A DNA stretch of 64,000 nt from Sulfuricurvum sp. MLSB (GCF_000747095.1 NZ_JQGL01000006.1:1-64000), one strand, 5' to 3'. Numbered from the stretch's first letter, positions 37,123 through 48,048 are shown. Made by a program: numbers and translations. Notes: a model not told the origin generated them from the letters alone.

Positions 37123-39545
37123 AAATAATACCCTTGCGAAGCATCGATCCCGATCGCTTTGACGCGCTCAAAAATCTCTTCGCTCGCCACAAATTCCGCT
37201 ACGGTAGTGATTCCCATTTCATGGGCAAATTCGGCAATATGCTTGACGAATATCTGGGCGTTCCGGTCATGCGGAAGATTTTTGATCAACGTTCCGTCAA
37301 TTTTGAGCGTATCGACATTGAGTCTCAGGAGGTGGTCAAAATTCGAGTATCCCGCACCGAAATCATCGATCGCGAAACGGCATCCGATCGATTTAAACCG
37401 GTCGATAAATCCGCAGACCGCATCGTAATTTTCAAACCCTTCGCTCTCCAAAATCTCAAAAATGATCAATTTTCCCATCCCTTCGGTCAGAATGGTCGAT
37501 TCAAGATAATCCGCCAAATCCGGATTCGTCAAATCCTGAGTGGAAAGATTCAGACTCACCGGCAAAGACCGCCCTTTAAATTCTTTGATCACTTTATCGA
37601 TCATCATTTTGGTCAATTCGGGATAAATTTTCGTTTTTTTGGCAATATCCAGAAACAGATACGGCGAAATCACTTTGCCGTCATGATCGATAAGGCGGAC
37701 AAGTGCTTCATATTTGGTAATTTTTTGGGTAGCATTATCGACGATCGGCTGAAAATAGGGAACGATGCGCGATTCCTCGACCGCTTCTTTAATCCGTTTG
37801 TACCAGGCGATGTTGTTCCCCTGTTCTTGCTTGAATTCAAACGAGAACACTTCCAGACTGTGCCGTTTTAGTTTTGCCTGTTTCAATGCGGCGGTGGCAT
37901 GCTCGAGCACCCGATCCGAAGCCGGGGCGATACCGACCGTAATTGTCAGAACAATCTCGATCCCCTCAATCACAAACGACTCTTTTTGCGTCAGAGTAAT
38001 CAGTTTGTCGAGAAATTCGATGCACCGGCTCATGTCACTGCAATCATCGTACACCAAGGCATATTCATCATTCCCCATTTTGTATAGGGAAATATTTTTC
38101 TCGGTAGCGAGTATTCTTCTGAGCCAATGTCCGTATCCCGACAAAATAGCATCACCGATTGCAATCCCGTACACGTCGTTGATATCGCTGAACCGGTCAA
38201 TATTGATGATAGCCAATGCGGATACGCTTTCTTGCGCAAGTGCTTCCACTAGCGAAAACCGGTTGGGAAGATCGGTTACCGAATCGGTCGTAAGATGGTA
38301 TTGCAGCTGCCGACGCTGGGTAAATGAGCCGATGGCAAATCCGATATCGCCGGCCAGTTCTTCGAGCATGGCAATCTCTTTGGGCTCAAAACCCTGCGAA
38401 TGTTTGGCATAAATCGTTATGGCTCCCATCGGAGGCTTATCAATGTTCTCCACAAGCGGAATGGCAATAACCGAACCGAATCTTCCTTTTTCGGCAATGT
38501 AGCGCCATGCCCCTAGTGACGTATTATGTTCCAGATGATCGACAATGATCGTCTCTCTGTCTTTTACAGCCAGCACCGAGGGTTCCAGATCATCTGCCTG
38601 GTCCTGATTCAGATCGATTTTCATCCCCGGATAAAGGTATCCCGTCGTATCTTCGGAAAACGCTTCGACGACAAGGGTATCCTCTTTTTTAAGGGTAATA
38701 TGACACAGCGCATACCCCGGATGTTCGGAGAGCCGTGTGCACGAATGGCTCAACAGTTCATGTATGTCTTTCGCCGTCAACAAATATTGATTGATATCGG
38801 CCACGGTCCGAAGGATTCCATCAAGATAGCGGGTCTCATCCAACGCTTCTTTAAGGTGGTCTTGCTGCATTTTCATGGAACCGAAAGATTCGCTTAACGT
38901 TTTGTCCAGTAAAGAGAATTCCTCAATCAAGTGCTTTTGGTAGCCCGTTTCCTGCTTTTCGGCCCGTGAAGCAATCTGCTCCAACGGTGAGATAATCCAT
39001 CGGCGGACTACCAAGAAAGCACTCAACGCCAAAACGGCAAACACCAGAAACAATGCGATACCGTAAAACAGCGCGATTTGCTTCAGCCGACCGAAAATGA
39101 ATTCTTCATTCAAATCGATCAGCAGCAAAGCGCTTTCCTGCTGCGCCTCGGGAAAATAGGTCAACTTAACCGCATAGAGCAGATGATGCTCCCGTATCCC
39201 CCGTTGAATGTCGGCAATCGGGCGATACCCCTCGCCGATCAACTTCCCGCTCAACGAGCGCGAAGAAGACATGGTTATCGTTTTACCATCCACAGAGAGG
39301 GAAAAAACCTCCACGGCATCATCAATGGCGGCGGATTGATCCAACAACGTCTGAACCGCATCGGCATGATTGCTTTGGAGCGCTTTGGTCAAATCCTCTT
39401 CAAGATTAAAAATACTTTGATTCAATGCGGTTCCCACATATTTCAACGTCATCGTCCGTTCAACATAGTAAAAACCTGCCGAAACGACGGCAATGGCCAA
39501 AAAAACGATGGCGATGTTTATGAGGATAAAACGCTGGATTTTCAC
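37089..39545 (-). CDS. Membrane signalling protein: periplasmic sensor, GAF, degenerate GGDEF, EAL
   Basis: Two TM helices flanking N-terminal sensor; GNDEY in place of GGDEF; EALVRL, NLS, DDFGAGYS, TVAEFV motifs of EAL. Confidence 0.88.
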   Translation of the reverse strand: MKIQRFILINIAIVFLAIAVVSAGFYYVERTMTLKYVGTALNQSIFNLEEDLTKALQSNHADAVQTLLDQSAAIDDAVEVFSLSVDGKTITMSSSRSLSGKLIGEGYRPIADIQRGIREHHLLYAVKLTYFPEAQQESALLLIDLNEEFIFGRLKQIALFYGIALFLVFAVLALSAFLVVRRWIISPLEQIASRAEKQETGYQKHLIEEFSLLDKTLSESFGSMKMQQDHLKEALDETRYLDGILRTVADINQYLLTAKDIHELLSHSCTRLSEHPGYALCHITLKKEDTLVVEAFSEDTTGYLYPGMKIDLNQDQADDLEPSVLAVKDRETIIVDHLEHNTSLGAWRYIAEKGRFGSVIAIPLVENIDKPPMGAITIYAKHSQGFEPKEIAMLEELAGDIGFAIGSFTQRRQLQYHLTTDSVTDLPNRFSLVEALAQESVSALAIINIDRFSDINDVYGIAIGDAILSGYGHWLRRILATEKNISLYKMGNDEYALVYDDCSDMSRCIEFLDKLITLTQKESFVIEGIEIVLTITVGIAPASDRVLEHATAALKQAKLKRHSLEVFSFEFKQEQGNNIAWYKRIKEAVEESRIVPYFQPIVDNATQKITKYEALVRLIDHDGKVISPYLFLDIAKKTKIYPELTKMMIDKVIKEFKGRSLPVSLNLSTQDLTNPDLADYLESTILTEGMGKLIIFEILESEGFENYDAVCGFIDRFKSIGCRFAIDDFGAGYSNFDHLLRLNVDTLKIDGTLIKNLPHDRNAQIFVKHIAEFAHEMGITTVAEFVASEEIFERVKAIGIDASQGYYFYEPAAVLIEE

Positions 39546-40474
39546 GGCAGCAACCTGTCTGTTTTAACCTGTTGGCTATTTAGATGGGCTACGATAGTCT
39601 CGGGTACGGTGTCGTTCAGCCACTCTATCCCTTCGGTACTCGCCATAAACTCTTCATACGTTTGTCCTTCCAGATATCCTTTGATCGTCGCGTAATATTC
39701 TTTCGGATCTTCTCTGAAACGTTTGATCGCCAAGCTCAAGATCTCTTTGAGCCGGATAAATTCCTGCTTATTTGCGTCGATCACTTTTTCATCGACGAAG
39801 AGCGCATCAATGACATAAAAGCTGTTCATGGTCTGGGTTGAGGCTATCGTCTGATACCCTTTTTTGGTCAGTTCCGAAAGATACGGCGCATAGGAAATAA
39901 TAATGACGGGGTCTTCTCGCATGGGCAATGTGCCGATATTTTTTTGGGACGCGTCTATTTGGCTGAAAACAAGTGATTCCATTTTTTGCTCTTTGACGAA
40001 AGCTTCAAAAAAATCTTCATTGAGCGACCCGCGTTCCAGAAAAACTTTGATCGGGCTTTTCACGGAACGCAGTTCTTCCAAGGTTCGGTTTGAGAGGATG
40101 GCATCGGCCCCATACGAATGATCAATCAGGAAAACGGGCTTGATAGCATGCTGTTCTTTGAAATGCATCAATTCGTATTGCGTTGCGGTAAACCCCTGCG
40201 TAAATCCCCGCTGGTAAAGACGGGCGTTGTCGGTGAGGTCGACAAGCCACATGAAGCGAAACGGCGTCTTTTCCAGCCACCCTTTCTCCTGAGCATAGAT
40301 AAACGGGGTAAAACCAACCCACGGATTCGTGGAAATCCGGATTTCGGAGGACGTTTGGGGACGACTCATATAGTAATACAGAGAAACGGCGACAATCGAT
40401 ATCAACAAAACGATAACAACGCTGATAGCATAAGCTTTTTTCATACGGTATGCTCTTGATTTAAAATATTTCAT
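39542..40474 (-). CDS. Membrane-anchored ABC-type substrate-binding protein (NMT1/SsuA-like)
   Basis: N-terminal TM, then STNPWVGFTPFIYAQEKGWLEK; stop overlaps next gene start (ATGA). Confidence 0.8.
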   Translation of the reverse strand: MKYFKSRAYRMKKAYAISVVIVLLISIVAVSLYYYMSRPQTSSEIRISTNPWVGFTPFIYAQEKGWLEKTPFRFMWLVDLTDNARLYQRGFTQGFTATQYELMHFKEQHAIKPVFLIDHSYGADAILSNRTLEELRSVKSPIKVFLERGSLNEDFFEAFVKEQKMESLVFSQIDASQKNIGTLPMREDPVIIISYAPYLSELTKKGYQTIASTQTMNSFYVIDALFVDEKVIDANKQEFIRLKEILSLAIKRFREDPKEYYATIKGYLEGQTYEEFMASTEGIEWLNDTVPETIVAHLNSQQVKTDRLLP

Positions 40475-40620
40475 TGCCCTATTGTTAACATAGTAACATA
40501 ATTTTCGTCATTCACAGATACGCACGCAATGAAACAATCTTGTATCACGATATATACCCTGGACCGTTTTCACTGCCATAATGCTACAATTACATTTATT
40601 TTTGGTTCGGGAGTACCTGC

Positions 40621-41463
40621 GTGCACTATCTGTTAATGGTTTTTTTACTCATCGCTGCGACAGGATGGAGCAATGACGCTTTCACCGGAAAAAGTACCGT
40701 CATCATTCTTCCTTCCCCGGCGGGACAGGTATCTGCACCGGATAAAAATCTGAGCGTCGTCATGCATCCGCTGGATCGTTCCAAAGGAATCGTTATTGTC
40801 CCGGTCGATTATTATGCCTCTGCGGGAGACTACAATTTGACCTGGAATACCCCGGGCCGGAAAGTACCGTTGCCGCTGAGTATCAAGACTGTTTCCTACC
40901 CTGCCGAAACCCTTAGCGTCGATCCCTCAAAAGTGACTCCCCCGCCCGAAGCGCTGGAGAGGATAGCGCAGGAGCAGGCCGAAGCGATGTCCATCTATAA
41001 CACCTTCACGCCGATCCGTTATTGGGATAAACCTTTTATCCGACCGCTGGAAAGCAACATTACCAGCGAATACGGCTCTGCGCGCACCTATAACGGCACA
41101 CTTAAAAGCTATCACGGCGGGGTTGATTTCCGCGCACGGACACCGCTTTCTATCCTGGCGGCAAATGACGGTATCGTCGTTTTGGCCAAAGAGCGTTATT
41201 ACGCCGGAGGAACCGTTATCATCGATCACGGAGAAGGGCTTTACAGCTGCTATTTTCACCTCAGCCGTTTTGACGTCAACGTCGGCGATCAGGTGAAACA
41301 GGGACAATCTATCGGGCTAACCGGTGCAACGGGACGGATTACGGGACCTCATCTGCATTTCGGGATCATGGCACATGCTCATCAAACCGATCCTCTGTAC
41401 CTGATCGAACAAATCAACATGCTTTTTAAACAAGAATCCCAAGGGCAGCTTGCCACCCGTTAG
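40621..41463 (+). CDS. M23 family metallopeptidase (GTG start)
   Basis: HGGVDFRA, VIIDHGEGLYSCYFHLS, GATGRITGPHLHFGI. Confidence 0.92.
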   Translation: MHYLLMVFLLIAATGWSNDAFTGKSTVIILPSPAGQVSAPDKNLSVVMHPLDRSKGIVIVPVDYYASAGDYNLTWNTPGRKVPLPLSIKTVSYPAETLSVDPSKVTPPPEALERIAQEQAEAMSIYNTFTPIRYWDKPFIRPLESNITSEYGSARTYNGTLKSYHGGVDFRARTPLSILAANDGIVVLAKERYYAGGTVIIDHGEGLYSCYFHLSRFDVNVGDQVKQGQSIGLTGATGRITGPHLHFGIMAHAHQTDPLYLIEQINMLFKQESQGQLATR

Positions 41464-41471
41464 CATCCTTG

Positions 41472-41567
41472 TTAATCTTTCTTAATGGCGGCCCAGATAA
41501 AGCCGCCCAGCCCGATCCCCACGACAAGTACCAAAAATCCCACCTGGAACCAATCCATCGCGCTCAT
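41472..41567 (-). CDS. 31-aa small membrane protein (not in the ORF track)
   Basis: [31 protein letters not shown]; strong SD AGGAGG upstream; ATGA overlap with rlmN stop. Confidence 0.7.
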   Translation of the reverse strand: MSAMDWFQVGFLVLVVGIGLGGFIWAAIKKD

Positions 41568-42640
41568 TGTCCCGCCTCCTTTAAATCTTTTTCTTTAAGT
41601 TGACCGCACGCGGCGCTGATGTCCAGACCCTTTGAATCTCGGATCGTGCAGAGTACCCCGTGCTTGATCAGGTATTCCTGAAACGCGACCATGTCGGCAC
41701 GAGAAGGACGCTGATAATCGCTTCCGGGATAGGGGTTGAAATAGATCAAATTCACCTTCGCCTTGATCCCGTGCAGCAGCTTCACAAGCTTTTTGGCCGA
41801 GCCGAGGTCGTCGTTTTTGCCCTTGATGACGAGGTATTCGAACATGACCCGCTTACGGGTATCGATCGGGAACCGTTTCACTGCGTCGATGATCGAGGCG
41901 ATATTGTAGGCTTTGTTCATCGGGATCAGCTCGCTGCGCAGCTCATCGTCGACGGCGTGAAGGCTGATCGCGATATGGACGCCCAGATCCATCTGCCCCA
42001 GCTTGTCGATCTTGGTACTCAGACCGCTCGTCGAGACTGTCTGACGTTTCCCTGAAATACTCAAACCTTCTTCGTCTTTCAATATCTGTATCGCACGTGC
42101 TAGATTATCGAGGTTATCCAGCGGCTCCCCCATCCCCATATAGACGATGTTGAGACGGCGATGGGCGGCGAGGTCGTTGTCCATTTTAACGGCCAGCACC
42201 TGTGCAACGATCTCCCCGGCACTCAGATCGCGGGTGAATCCCCCCTTGGCGGTGAGGCAGAACGAACATCCCACTTTGCACCCCACCTGCGTCGAGACGC
42301 ACACGGTAAAGCGGGCTTCATGTTCGATGTTCCCTTCCTCGTCGATACTTTCGTCTTTCATCTTGAGCCACACCGTCTCGACCGTTTTACCGTCACTCAG
42401 CTCGAAAAGATATTTGATCGTCCCGTCGGTTGAACACTCTTTACGGGCAATTTTAAGGGGCATAATCTCATACTGAGACGCTAATTCTTCGCGCATCGCC
42501 TTGGGGAGATTCGCCATCGTCTCAAAGCTCATTGCGTATTGATGGTAGATCCATCCCCATATCTGCTTCGCCCGAAATGAGGGCTTCACCATCTGGGCGA
42601 GTTCGGCTTTGGTGTAGTCAAGGATACATTTTTTAACCAC
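41564..42640 (-). CDS. rlmN: 23S rRNA (adenine2503-C2)-methyltransferase
   Basis: Radical SAM CxxxCxxC ([10 protein letters not shown]), [24 protein letters not shown]. Confidence 0.95.
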   Translation of the reverse strand: MVKKCILDYTKAELAQMVKPSFRAKQIWGWIYHQYAMSFETMANLPKAMREELASQYEIMPLKIARKECSTDGTIKYLFELSDGKTVETVWLKMKDESIDEEGNIEHEARFTVCVSTQVGCKVGCSFCLTAKGGFTRDLSAGEIVAQVLAVKMDNDLAAHRRLNIVYMGMGEPLDNLDNLARAIQILKDEEGLSISGKRQTVSTSGLSTKIDKLGQMDLGVHIAISLHAVDDELRSELIPMNKAYNIASIIDAVKRFPIDTRKRVMFEYLVIKGKNDDLGSAKKLVKLLHGIKAKVNLIYFNPYPGSDYQRPSRADMVAFQEYLIKHGVLCTIRDSKGLDISAACGQLKEKDLKEAGQ

Positions 42641-43169
42641 GTATCATCCCTTTTGTCTGCATGTGTTCACGCAGCAATACTTTGGCGAACCCGTGATTGG
42701 CGATAAAGTCGCGGTGGGCGTTCGCATCGCAGTAATTCGTGACGCAAAACACTCCGCCCGCCGGAATGCCGAATACCTGCGCCACCCGCATCACACTGAA
42801 AAATTCCATATTTTCCAATCCGATACCGAGCGATCTCATCTGCTCCATAGCCCGGGTGCTTGTCGTGATGTAGTTCGAGGAGTTGACGATAACGTCTTTG
42901 ATCTCCTCCGTTTGCGCCGAAACGACGTTGTCGATGGGGGTGTAGGCATTCTTGTCCAAAAAGCCCAGTTCGATGTTAGAGGCCGTTTTGGACTCGACGA
43001 TCTCATGAATCCCGTAATCGCCGTAGCTCCCGGCACTCCCGACGAAAAGGAGAAATTCGGGTTTCTCGATCAGACAGTGCCGCGTCAGATTGATCGCGCT
43101 GTCGATCAGCCCCACTCCGATCGGGGTCGCAAAATCAAACGTCTCGTTATTCCCCGCGCACAAGATCAT
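42633..43169 (-). CDS. Purine nucleoside phosphorylase / MTAN-like hydrolase family protein
   Basis: [47 protein letters not shown]. Confidence 0.75.
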   Translation of the reverse strand: MILCAGNNETFDFATPIGVGLIDSAINLTRHCLIEKPEFLLFVGSAGSYGDYGIHEIVESKTASNIELGFLDKNAYTPIDNVVSAQTEEIKDVIVNSSNYITTSTRAMEQMRSLGIGLENMEFFSVMRVAQVFGIPAGGVFCVTNYCDANAHRDFIANHGFAKVLLREHMQTKGMIRG

Positions 43170-43927
43170 AAGCGTACCGGAATCCCGTTGGCGCTGAGAT
43201 AGCGCTTGAGATCCATGATGTCGATCTCTTTGTAGTGGAAGATGCTTGCCGCGAGCGCCGCATCGGCGCCGTGATCGAATGCCTCTTTGATGTGCTCCAT
43301 CGTCCCCGCCCCGCCGCTGGCGATAACCGGGACGTTCACGGTGCGGCTGATCTGCTCGGTGATGGAGAGATCAAATCCCGCTTTGGTTCCGTCGGCGTCC
43401 ATCGACGTCAGAAGTATCTCTCCGGCTCCGCGATCTACTACCTCTTTCGCCCATTCAAGCGCATTAATCCCCGTATCGACGCGGCCGCCGTTGAGATAGA
43501 CGTTGTATTGATCCCCCGTTTTTTTGACGTCGATGGCGACAACGATGCATTGGCTGCCGAACCGCTTTGCCCCTTCGTCGATGAGCTCGGGGCGCTTGAT
43601 CGCCGCAGAGTTGACGCTCACTTTGTCGCATCCGACCGCGAGGAGCCGGTAAATGTCGTCGAGCTTGCGGATACCGCCACCGACGGTAAGGGGGATAAAG
43701 ACCTCTTTCGCTACCTGTTCGACGATGTGGACGATCGTATCACGCTCTTCGTGCGAGGCGGTAATATCCAAAAAGGTGAGCTCATCGGCCCCCTCTTCGT
43801 TATACCGTTTAGCCACCTCGACCGGATCACCGGCATCTTTGAGCCCGACGAAATTGACTCCCTTGACGACGCGGCCGTCTTTGACATCGAGACACGGAAT
43901 AATCCGTTTTGCAAAAAAATTATCCAT
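43166..43927 (-). CDS. hisF: Imidazole glycerol phosphate synthase subunit HisF
   Basis: [41 protein letters not shown]. Confidence 0.96.
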   Translation of the reverse strand: MDNFFAKRIIPCLDVKDGRVVKGVNFVGLKDAGDPVEVAKRYNEEGADELTFLDITASHEERDTIVHIVEQVAKEVFIPLTVGGGIRKLDDIYRLLAVGCDKVSVNSAAIKRPELIDEGAKRFGSQCIVVAIDVKKTGDQYNVYLNGGRVDTGINALEWAKEVVDRGAGEILLTSMDADGTKAGFDLSITEQISRTVNVPVIASGGAGTMEHIKEAFDHGADAALAASIFHYKEIDIMDLKRYLSANGIPVRL

Positions 43928-44083
43928 TTGATACCTTCAACGCAATCATTACGGAAGTATATCGACGATTACCAAAAGTAACGATAAATCGGTTGCATTG
44001 ACTTTCTTCGCTTAAACCGCTTATAATTTGCTTCTTTTATGATTTAATAGGGGATTAACACTTTCTGCGATAGAATGTGAGCA

Positions 44084-44860
44084 ATGCAAAACCGTGCCGC
44101 CATAGCCAAAAAGAAATTTGGCCAGAATTTTTTACGCGACGAAGCCGTTTTGGCCGAAATCATCCAATCGATGCCCGATACGCCTTATCGTATCGCTGAA
44201 ATCGGGCCTGGATTAGGTGATTTGACTAAATATTTAGTTGATGTCAAAAGTGTCACCGCTTTTGAGGTCGATACCGACTTGTGCAAGCATTTGGAGCACC
44301 ATTTTGCCGATGCCATCGCTACCAACGCTCTCACTCTCCGCTGCGGAGATGTGCTGGAGCATTGGAAGAGTGAGCTTTTGGATGAACCGTACGATCTAGT
44401 GGCCAATCTGCCCTATTACATCGCTACCAACATCATCCTCAAAGCCCTCGCCGATCCGGCGTGCCGAAACTTGCTTGTCATGATACAGCGTGAAGTGGCG
44501 GAGAAATTTTCCGCCGCACCCGGAGAGAGAGCTTTCGGAGCGCTCAGCGTCATTACGCAGAGTGTGGGAGAGGCGCGGATCGTGTTACACGTCCCCCCTA
44601 CCGCATTTGAGCCTGCTCCCAAAGTCGATTCAGCCGTACTGCTCATTCAAAAAACGGCGAATCGTAATGATGCGGGGTTTGAAGAGATGTTGCGCATCGC
44701 GTTTGCGCAGCCCAGAAAGACCCTGTACAAAAATCTCACTGCACGCTACGATGGAAAGACGTTGGGGCAAGCGTTTGAAACGCTTGAACTTGACCGCACC
44801 ATCCGACCTCATCAGCTTGGCACCTCCGACTATCACCGGCTCTACACCCTTTTGCACTAG
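44084..44860 (+). CDS. rsmA: 16S rRNA dimethyladenosine transferase
   Basis: KKKFGQNFLRDEAVLAEII, EIGPGLGDLTKYL, NLPYYIATNIILKAL. Confidence 0.95.
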   Translation: MQNRAAIAKKKFGQNFLRDEAVLAEIIQSMPDTPYRIAEIGPGLGDLTKYLVDVKSVTAFEVDTDLCKHLEHHFADAIATNALTLRCGDVLEHWKSELLDEPYDLVANLPYYIATNIILKALADPACRNLLVMIQREVAEKFSAAPGERAFGALSVITQSVGEARIVLHVPPTAFEPAPKVDSAVLLIQKTANRNDAGFEEMLRIAFAQPRKTLYKNLTARYDGKTLGQAFETLELDRTIRPHQLGTSDYHRLYTLLH

Positions 44861-44942
44861 CCGCTTTTTCGGCTTTTATCGACGGTAGGGCATTCGAGAA
44901 TCACAATTATTACGCGTCTAAGCGCCACAAGGAATGAACTAA

Positions 44943-47042
44943 ATGACAGACGAAACAACAGAACCACAATCATCACAGCCCCAGGGTGAAAACCGCTCAC
45001 GCAACCGCCGTCGGCCGTTTCGAAACCGTAACAACCGTCCGGCCGAAGGGGTACAGGAAACCCAGGAGGGAGAAGCACGCGCGCCGCGCGAAAACCGTTC
45101 TCCACGTAACGACAACCGCCCGCCGCGCAATGACAACCGTCCTCCGCGTAACGACAATCGTCCTCCACGCAACGATAACCGTCCTCCGCGCGGTGAACGC
45201 CCTGCCGAAGGGACAGAAGGCACCAACGAAGCCGAAACGAACCGTTCAGGCCGTGACCGCGGCCGCGGCGGGCGTCGCGGCGCTCCCAGCGCTCCGATCG
45301 ACAGCAATCTTCGCGAATTCGTCAACAAAAACGCCGAAGCGCATAAATCGCGTTTGAACCCCCATTTCAAGCTCGATTTAAACAGCAATGACAAAGTCCG
45401 TATCACACCGCTCGGAGGTCTCGGCGAGATCGGCGGAAACATTACCGTCATCGAAACGGAAAACGAAGCGATCGTCATCGATATCGGGATGAGTTTCCCG
45501 GATGAAGAGATGCACGGTGTTGATATCCTCGTCCCCGATTTCACCTATTTGCGCGAAATCCGCAAAAAGATCGTCGCCGTTATCATCACCCACGCTCACG
45601 AAGACCACATCGGCGGCGTGCCGTATTTTTTCAAAGAGATGCAGTTCCCGATCTACGGGACCCCGCTTCCTTTGGCCATGATCGGCAACAAATTCGACGA
45701 ACACCACATGCGTGATTTCCGCCGCTATTTCAATCCGATCGTTAAACGGGTGCCGTACAAAATCGGAAACGATTTCGAAATCGAATGGATGCACATGACC
45801 CACTCGATCATCGATTCCTCATCATTGGCGATCACAACCAAAGCCGGAACCATCATCCATACCGGCGACTTTAAAATCGACCACACTCCGGTTGATGGGT
45901 ATACGGCCGATCTGCACCGTCTGGCTCATTACGGCGAAAAAGGGGTTCTGTGTCTGCTCTCAGATTCAACGAACTCGTACAACAAAGACTGGACGCCGAG
46001 TGAACTGACGGTTGCCCCGGGATTTGACCGCATCTTCGCCAAATCCGAAGGGCGCATCATCATGTCGACGTTCAGCTCGAATATCCACCGTGTCTATCAA
46101 GCGATTCTGGCAGGGATCAAATACGGGCGCAAAGTGTGCGTTATCGGACGTTCAATGGAGCGCAACCTCGAAGTATGTATGCAATACGATTACATCAAAC
46201 TTCCGAAAAACATCTTCATCGATGCCGAAGAGGCCAACCGCATGAGCGACAAAGACGTCCTCATCGTCACGACCGGAAGCCAGGGGGAGCCGAGCTCTGC
46301 CCTTTTCCGTATGGCGATCGGCGAGCACCGCCACATCAAAATCAAACCGACCGATTTGATCGTTCTGTCTGCACGTGCGATTCCGGGGAACGAAGGATCG
46401 ATTTCAGGCATGCTCAACTATCTGCAGCGTGCGGGCGCCCGTGTCGCTAACGACCGCGACATCCACGTTTCCGGACACGCAAGCATGGAAGAGCAAAAAC
46501 TGATGCTCCGCCTGACCAATCCGAAGTTCTTCCTCCCGGTACACGGCGAGTACAACCATATCCAAAAACACAAAGAGACAGCGGTATCGTGCGGCGTTCC
46601 CGAACGCAATATCCTATTGATGTCCGACGGCGACTGCATCGAAGTCAGCGCGAAATTCATGCGCAAAGCCAAAACGGTTAAAACCGGCAAAACCTACATC
46701 GACAACCAAAACAACCACCAGATCGAAGACGATATCGTCATCGACCGCCAAAAAATGGCATCTGAGGGGATGGTCGTCCTCGTCGCTCAGGTTAGTGCGG
46801 CCGATTCACACCTATTGTCCAAACCGCTGGTTACAAGCTTCGGCCTCGTAGCAGACCGTCACGACAAAGCATTTGCGGCCGAGATGGAAGATGTCCTCGA
46901 GCACTTCCTCCTCAACCTCAAACCGGGGCTTATCGAAAACCCCAAAGCACTTGAAAACGACCTGCGCCAAATCGTGCGCAAACATATCTACCGCAAAATG
47001 AAAAAATACCCGCTTATCGTTCCTCACGTATTCGTCATGTAA
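44943..47042 (+). CDS. rnj: Ribonuclease J
   Basis: Metallo-beta-lactamase HAHEDHIGG, beta-CASP region, long Arg/Pro/Asn-rich N-terminal extension. Confidence 0.93.
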   Translation: MTDETTEPQSSQPQGENRSRNRRRPFRNRNNRPAEGVQETQEGEARAPRENRSPRNDNRPPRNDNRPPRNDNRPPRNDNRPPRGERPAEGTEGTNEAETNRSGRDRGRGGRRGAPSAPIDSNLREFVNKNAEAHKSRLNPHFKLDLNSNDKVRITPLGGLGEIGGNITVIETENEAIVIDIGMSFPDEEMHGVDILVPDFTYLREIRKKIVAVIITHAHEDHIGGVPYFFKEMQFPIYGTPLPLAMIGNKFDEHHMRDFRRYFNPIVKRVPYKIGNDFEIEWMHMTHSIIDSSSLAITTKAGTIIHTGDFKIDHTPVDGYTADLHRLAHYGEKGVLCLLSDSTNSYNKDWTPSELTVAPGFDRIFAKSEGRIIMSTFSSNIHRVYQAILAGIKYGRKVCVIGRSMERNLEVCMQYDYIKLPKNIFIDAEEANRMSDKDVLIVTTGSQGEPSSALFRMAIGEHRHIKIKPTDLIVLSARAIPGNEGSISGMLNYLQRAGARVANDRDIHVSGHASMEEQKLMLRLTNPKFFLPVHGEYNHIQKHKETAVSCGVPERNILLMSDGDCIEVSAKFMRKAKTVKTGKTYIDNQNNHQIEDDIVIDRQKMASEGMVVLVAQVSAADSHLLSKPLVTSFGLVADRHDKAFAAEMEDVLEHFLLNLKPGLIENPKALENDLRQIVRKHIYRKMKKYPLIVPHVFVM

Positions 47043-47123
47043 GGTGTGCATCTGCACGCCTTAATCTTTTTTTCGCTATACTCTTTCAAATTTCAAGACA
47101 ATCCTCTCAGGTAAAGACGCGCC

Positions 47124-47756
47124 ATGAAAGTCACCCTTCATCACCATACTCCTCTTGTAATCTGTTCCGATGCGATCCGCACCTGTTGGCAAAGCTTCGA
47201 TAAAAGCGATAACGGCGGCGACAAAGATCGTGAATTGATCGACCGTGTCGGCAATAAGTTCAAACACGCTTCAACCTTGGAGCATCTGGTCTATAATTTT
47301 TATCTCGAAGGAATCAGCCGTGCCCTTTTGCAAGAACTTGCCCGCCATCGGATGGCAAGCCTTTCGGTCAAAAGCACCCGCTACACCCTCAAAGAGCTTA
47401 AAGATGAAGAGCCTTTTTCCATCGATCACAAAGAACGTGCTTCCAAATATCTCGTCATGACGGATGTTCCAATGGTCGACGAGATGAGCATCCGGGCCCT
47501 CGAAAACCTCCGAATCGTGCTAGTGGAAGGTATCAGTAACGACCGCGCCAAATACTGCCTACCGGAGAGCTATAAAACCGAACTGACCTGGACGATCAAC
47601 GCCCGAAGCCTTCAAAATTTTATTTCACTGCGCAGTGATAAAGCAGCCCTCTGGGAGATTCGAGATCTAGCCCGAGCCGTATATGAAGCATTGCCTGACG
47701 AACACCGCTATCTATTCGAAAATTCACTTAAAGAGGAACATTCTCATGAACACTAA
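47124..47756 (+). CDS. thyX: FAD-dependent thymidylate synthase
   Basis: RHRMASLSVKSTRYT ThyX motif; NARSLQNFISLR. Confidence 0.94.
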   Translation: MKVTLHHHTPLVICSDAIRTCWQSFDKSDNGGDKDRELIDRVGNKFKHASTLEHLVYNFYLEGISRALLQELARHRMASLSVKSTRYTLKELKDEEPFSIDHKERASKYLVMTDVPMVDEMSIRALENLRIVLVEGISNDRAKYCLPESYKTELTWTINARSLQNFISLRSDKAALWEIRDLARAVYEALPDEHRYLFENSLKEEHSHEH

Positions 47757-47991
47757 ACTTGTACTTGCCGTATTGTCCGCCATCGGCCTGATGGTCAGCG
47801 GATGCGCTGAAAAACAACTGGTCGTCAACGGGATGATTTGCCCGTTAGGTGTTAATGAAGAACGGGTGCATGCTGATTTCACCGAATGCCGTGTTTACGA
47901 TCTGGAAGCCGCCACAAAAGCTTCTCGTGCACCGATTACCGTCGAATGCCAAAAATGCCTTGAAAGCAAAGGGTATAAAGTCGAGCAATAA
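47746..47991 (+). CDS. Small lipoprotein
   Basis: MNTKLVLAVLSAIGLMVSGCAEKQ lipobox; start overlaps the end of thyX. Confidence 0.7.
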   Translation: MNTKLVLAVLSAIGLMVSGCAEKQLVVNGMICPLGVNEERVHADFTECRVYDLEAATKASRAPITVECQKCLESKGYKVEQ

Positions 47992-48048
47992 ATCGTTCTT
48001 TGAACGGTTTGCGCTGTACAATAAAAGGGATTGGTTAAAAAGAGGAGG

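Noticed and set aside
36795-37871. 358-aa + strand ORF bridging two genes
   Set aside because: Overlaps the ATPase 3' end in another frame and runs antisense to the EAL domain; no family features
43235-43981. 248-aa + strand ORF
   Set aside because: Shadow frame antisense to hisF
45108-45191. Short tandem repeats considered as CRISPR-like
   Set aside because: In-frame coding repeats with no spacers; no cas genes in the window
44939-45544. 201-aa Arg/Gly/Ser-rich minus-strand ORF
   Set aside because: Antisense image of the RNase J repeat region
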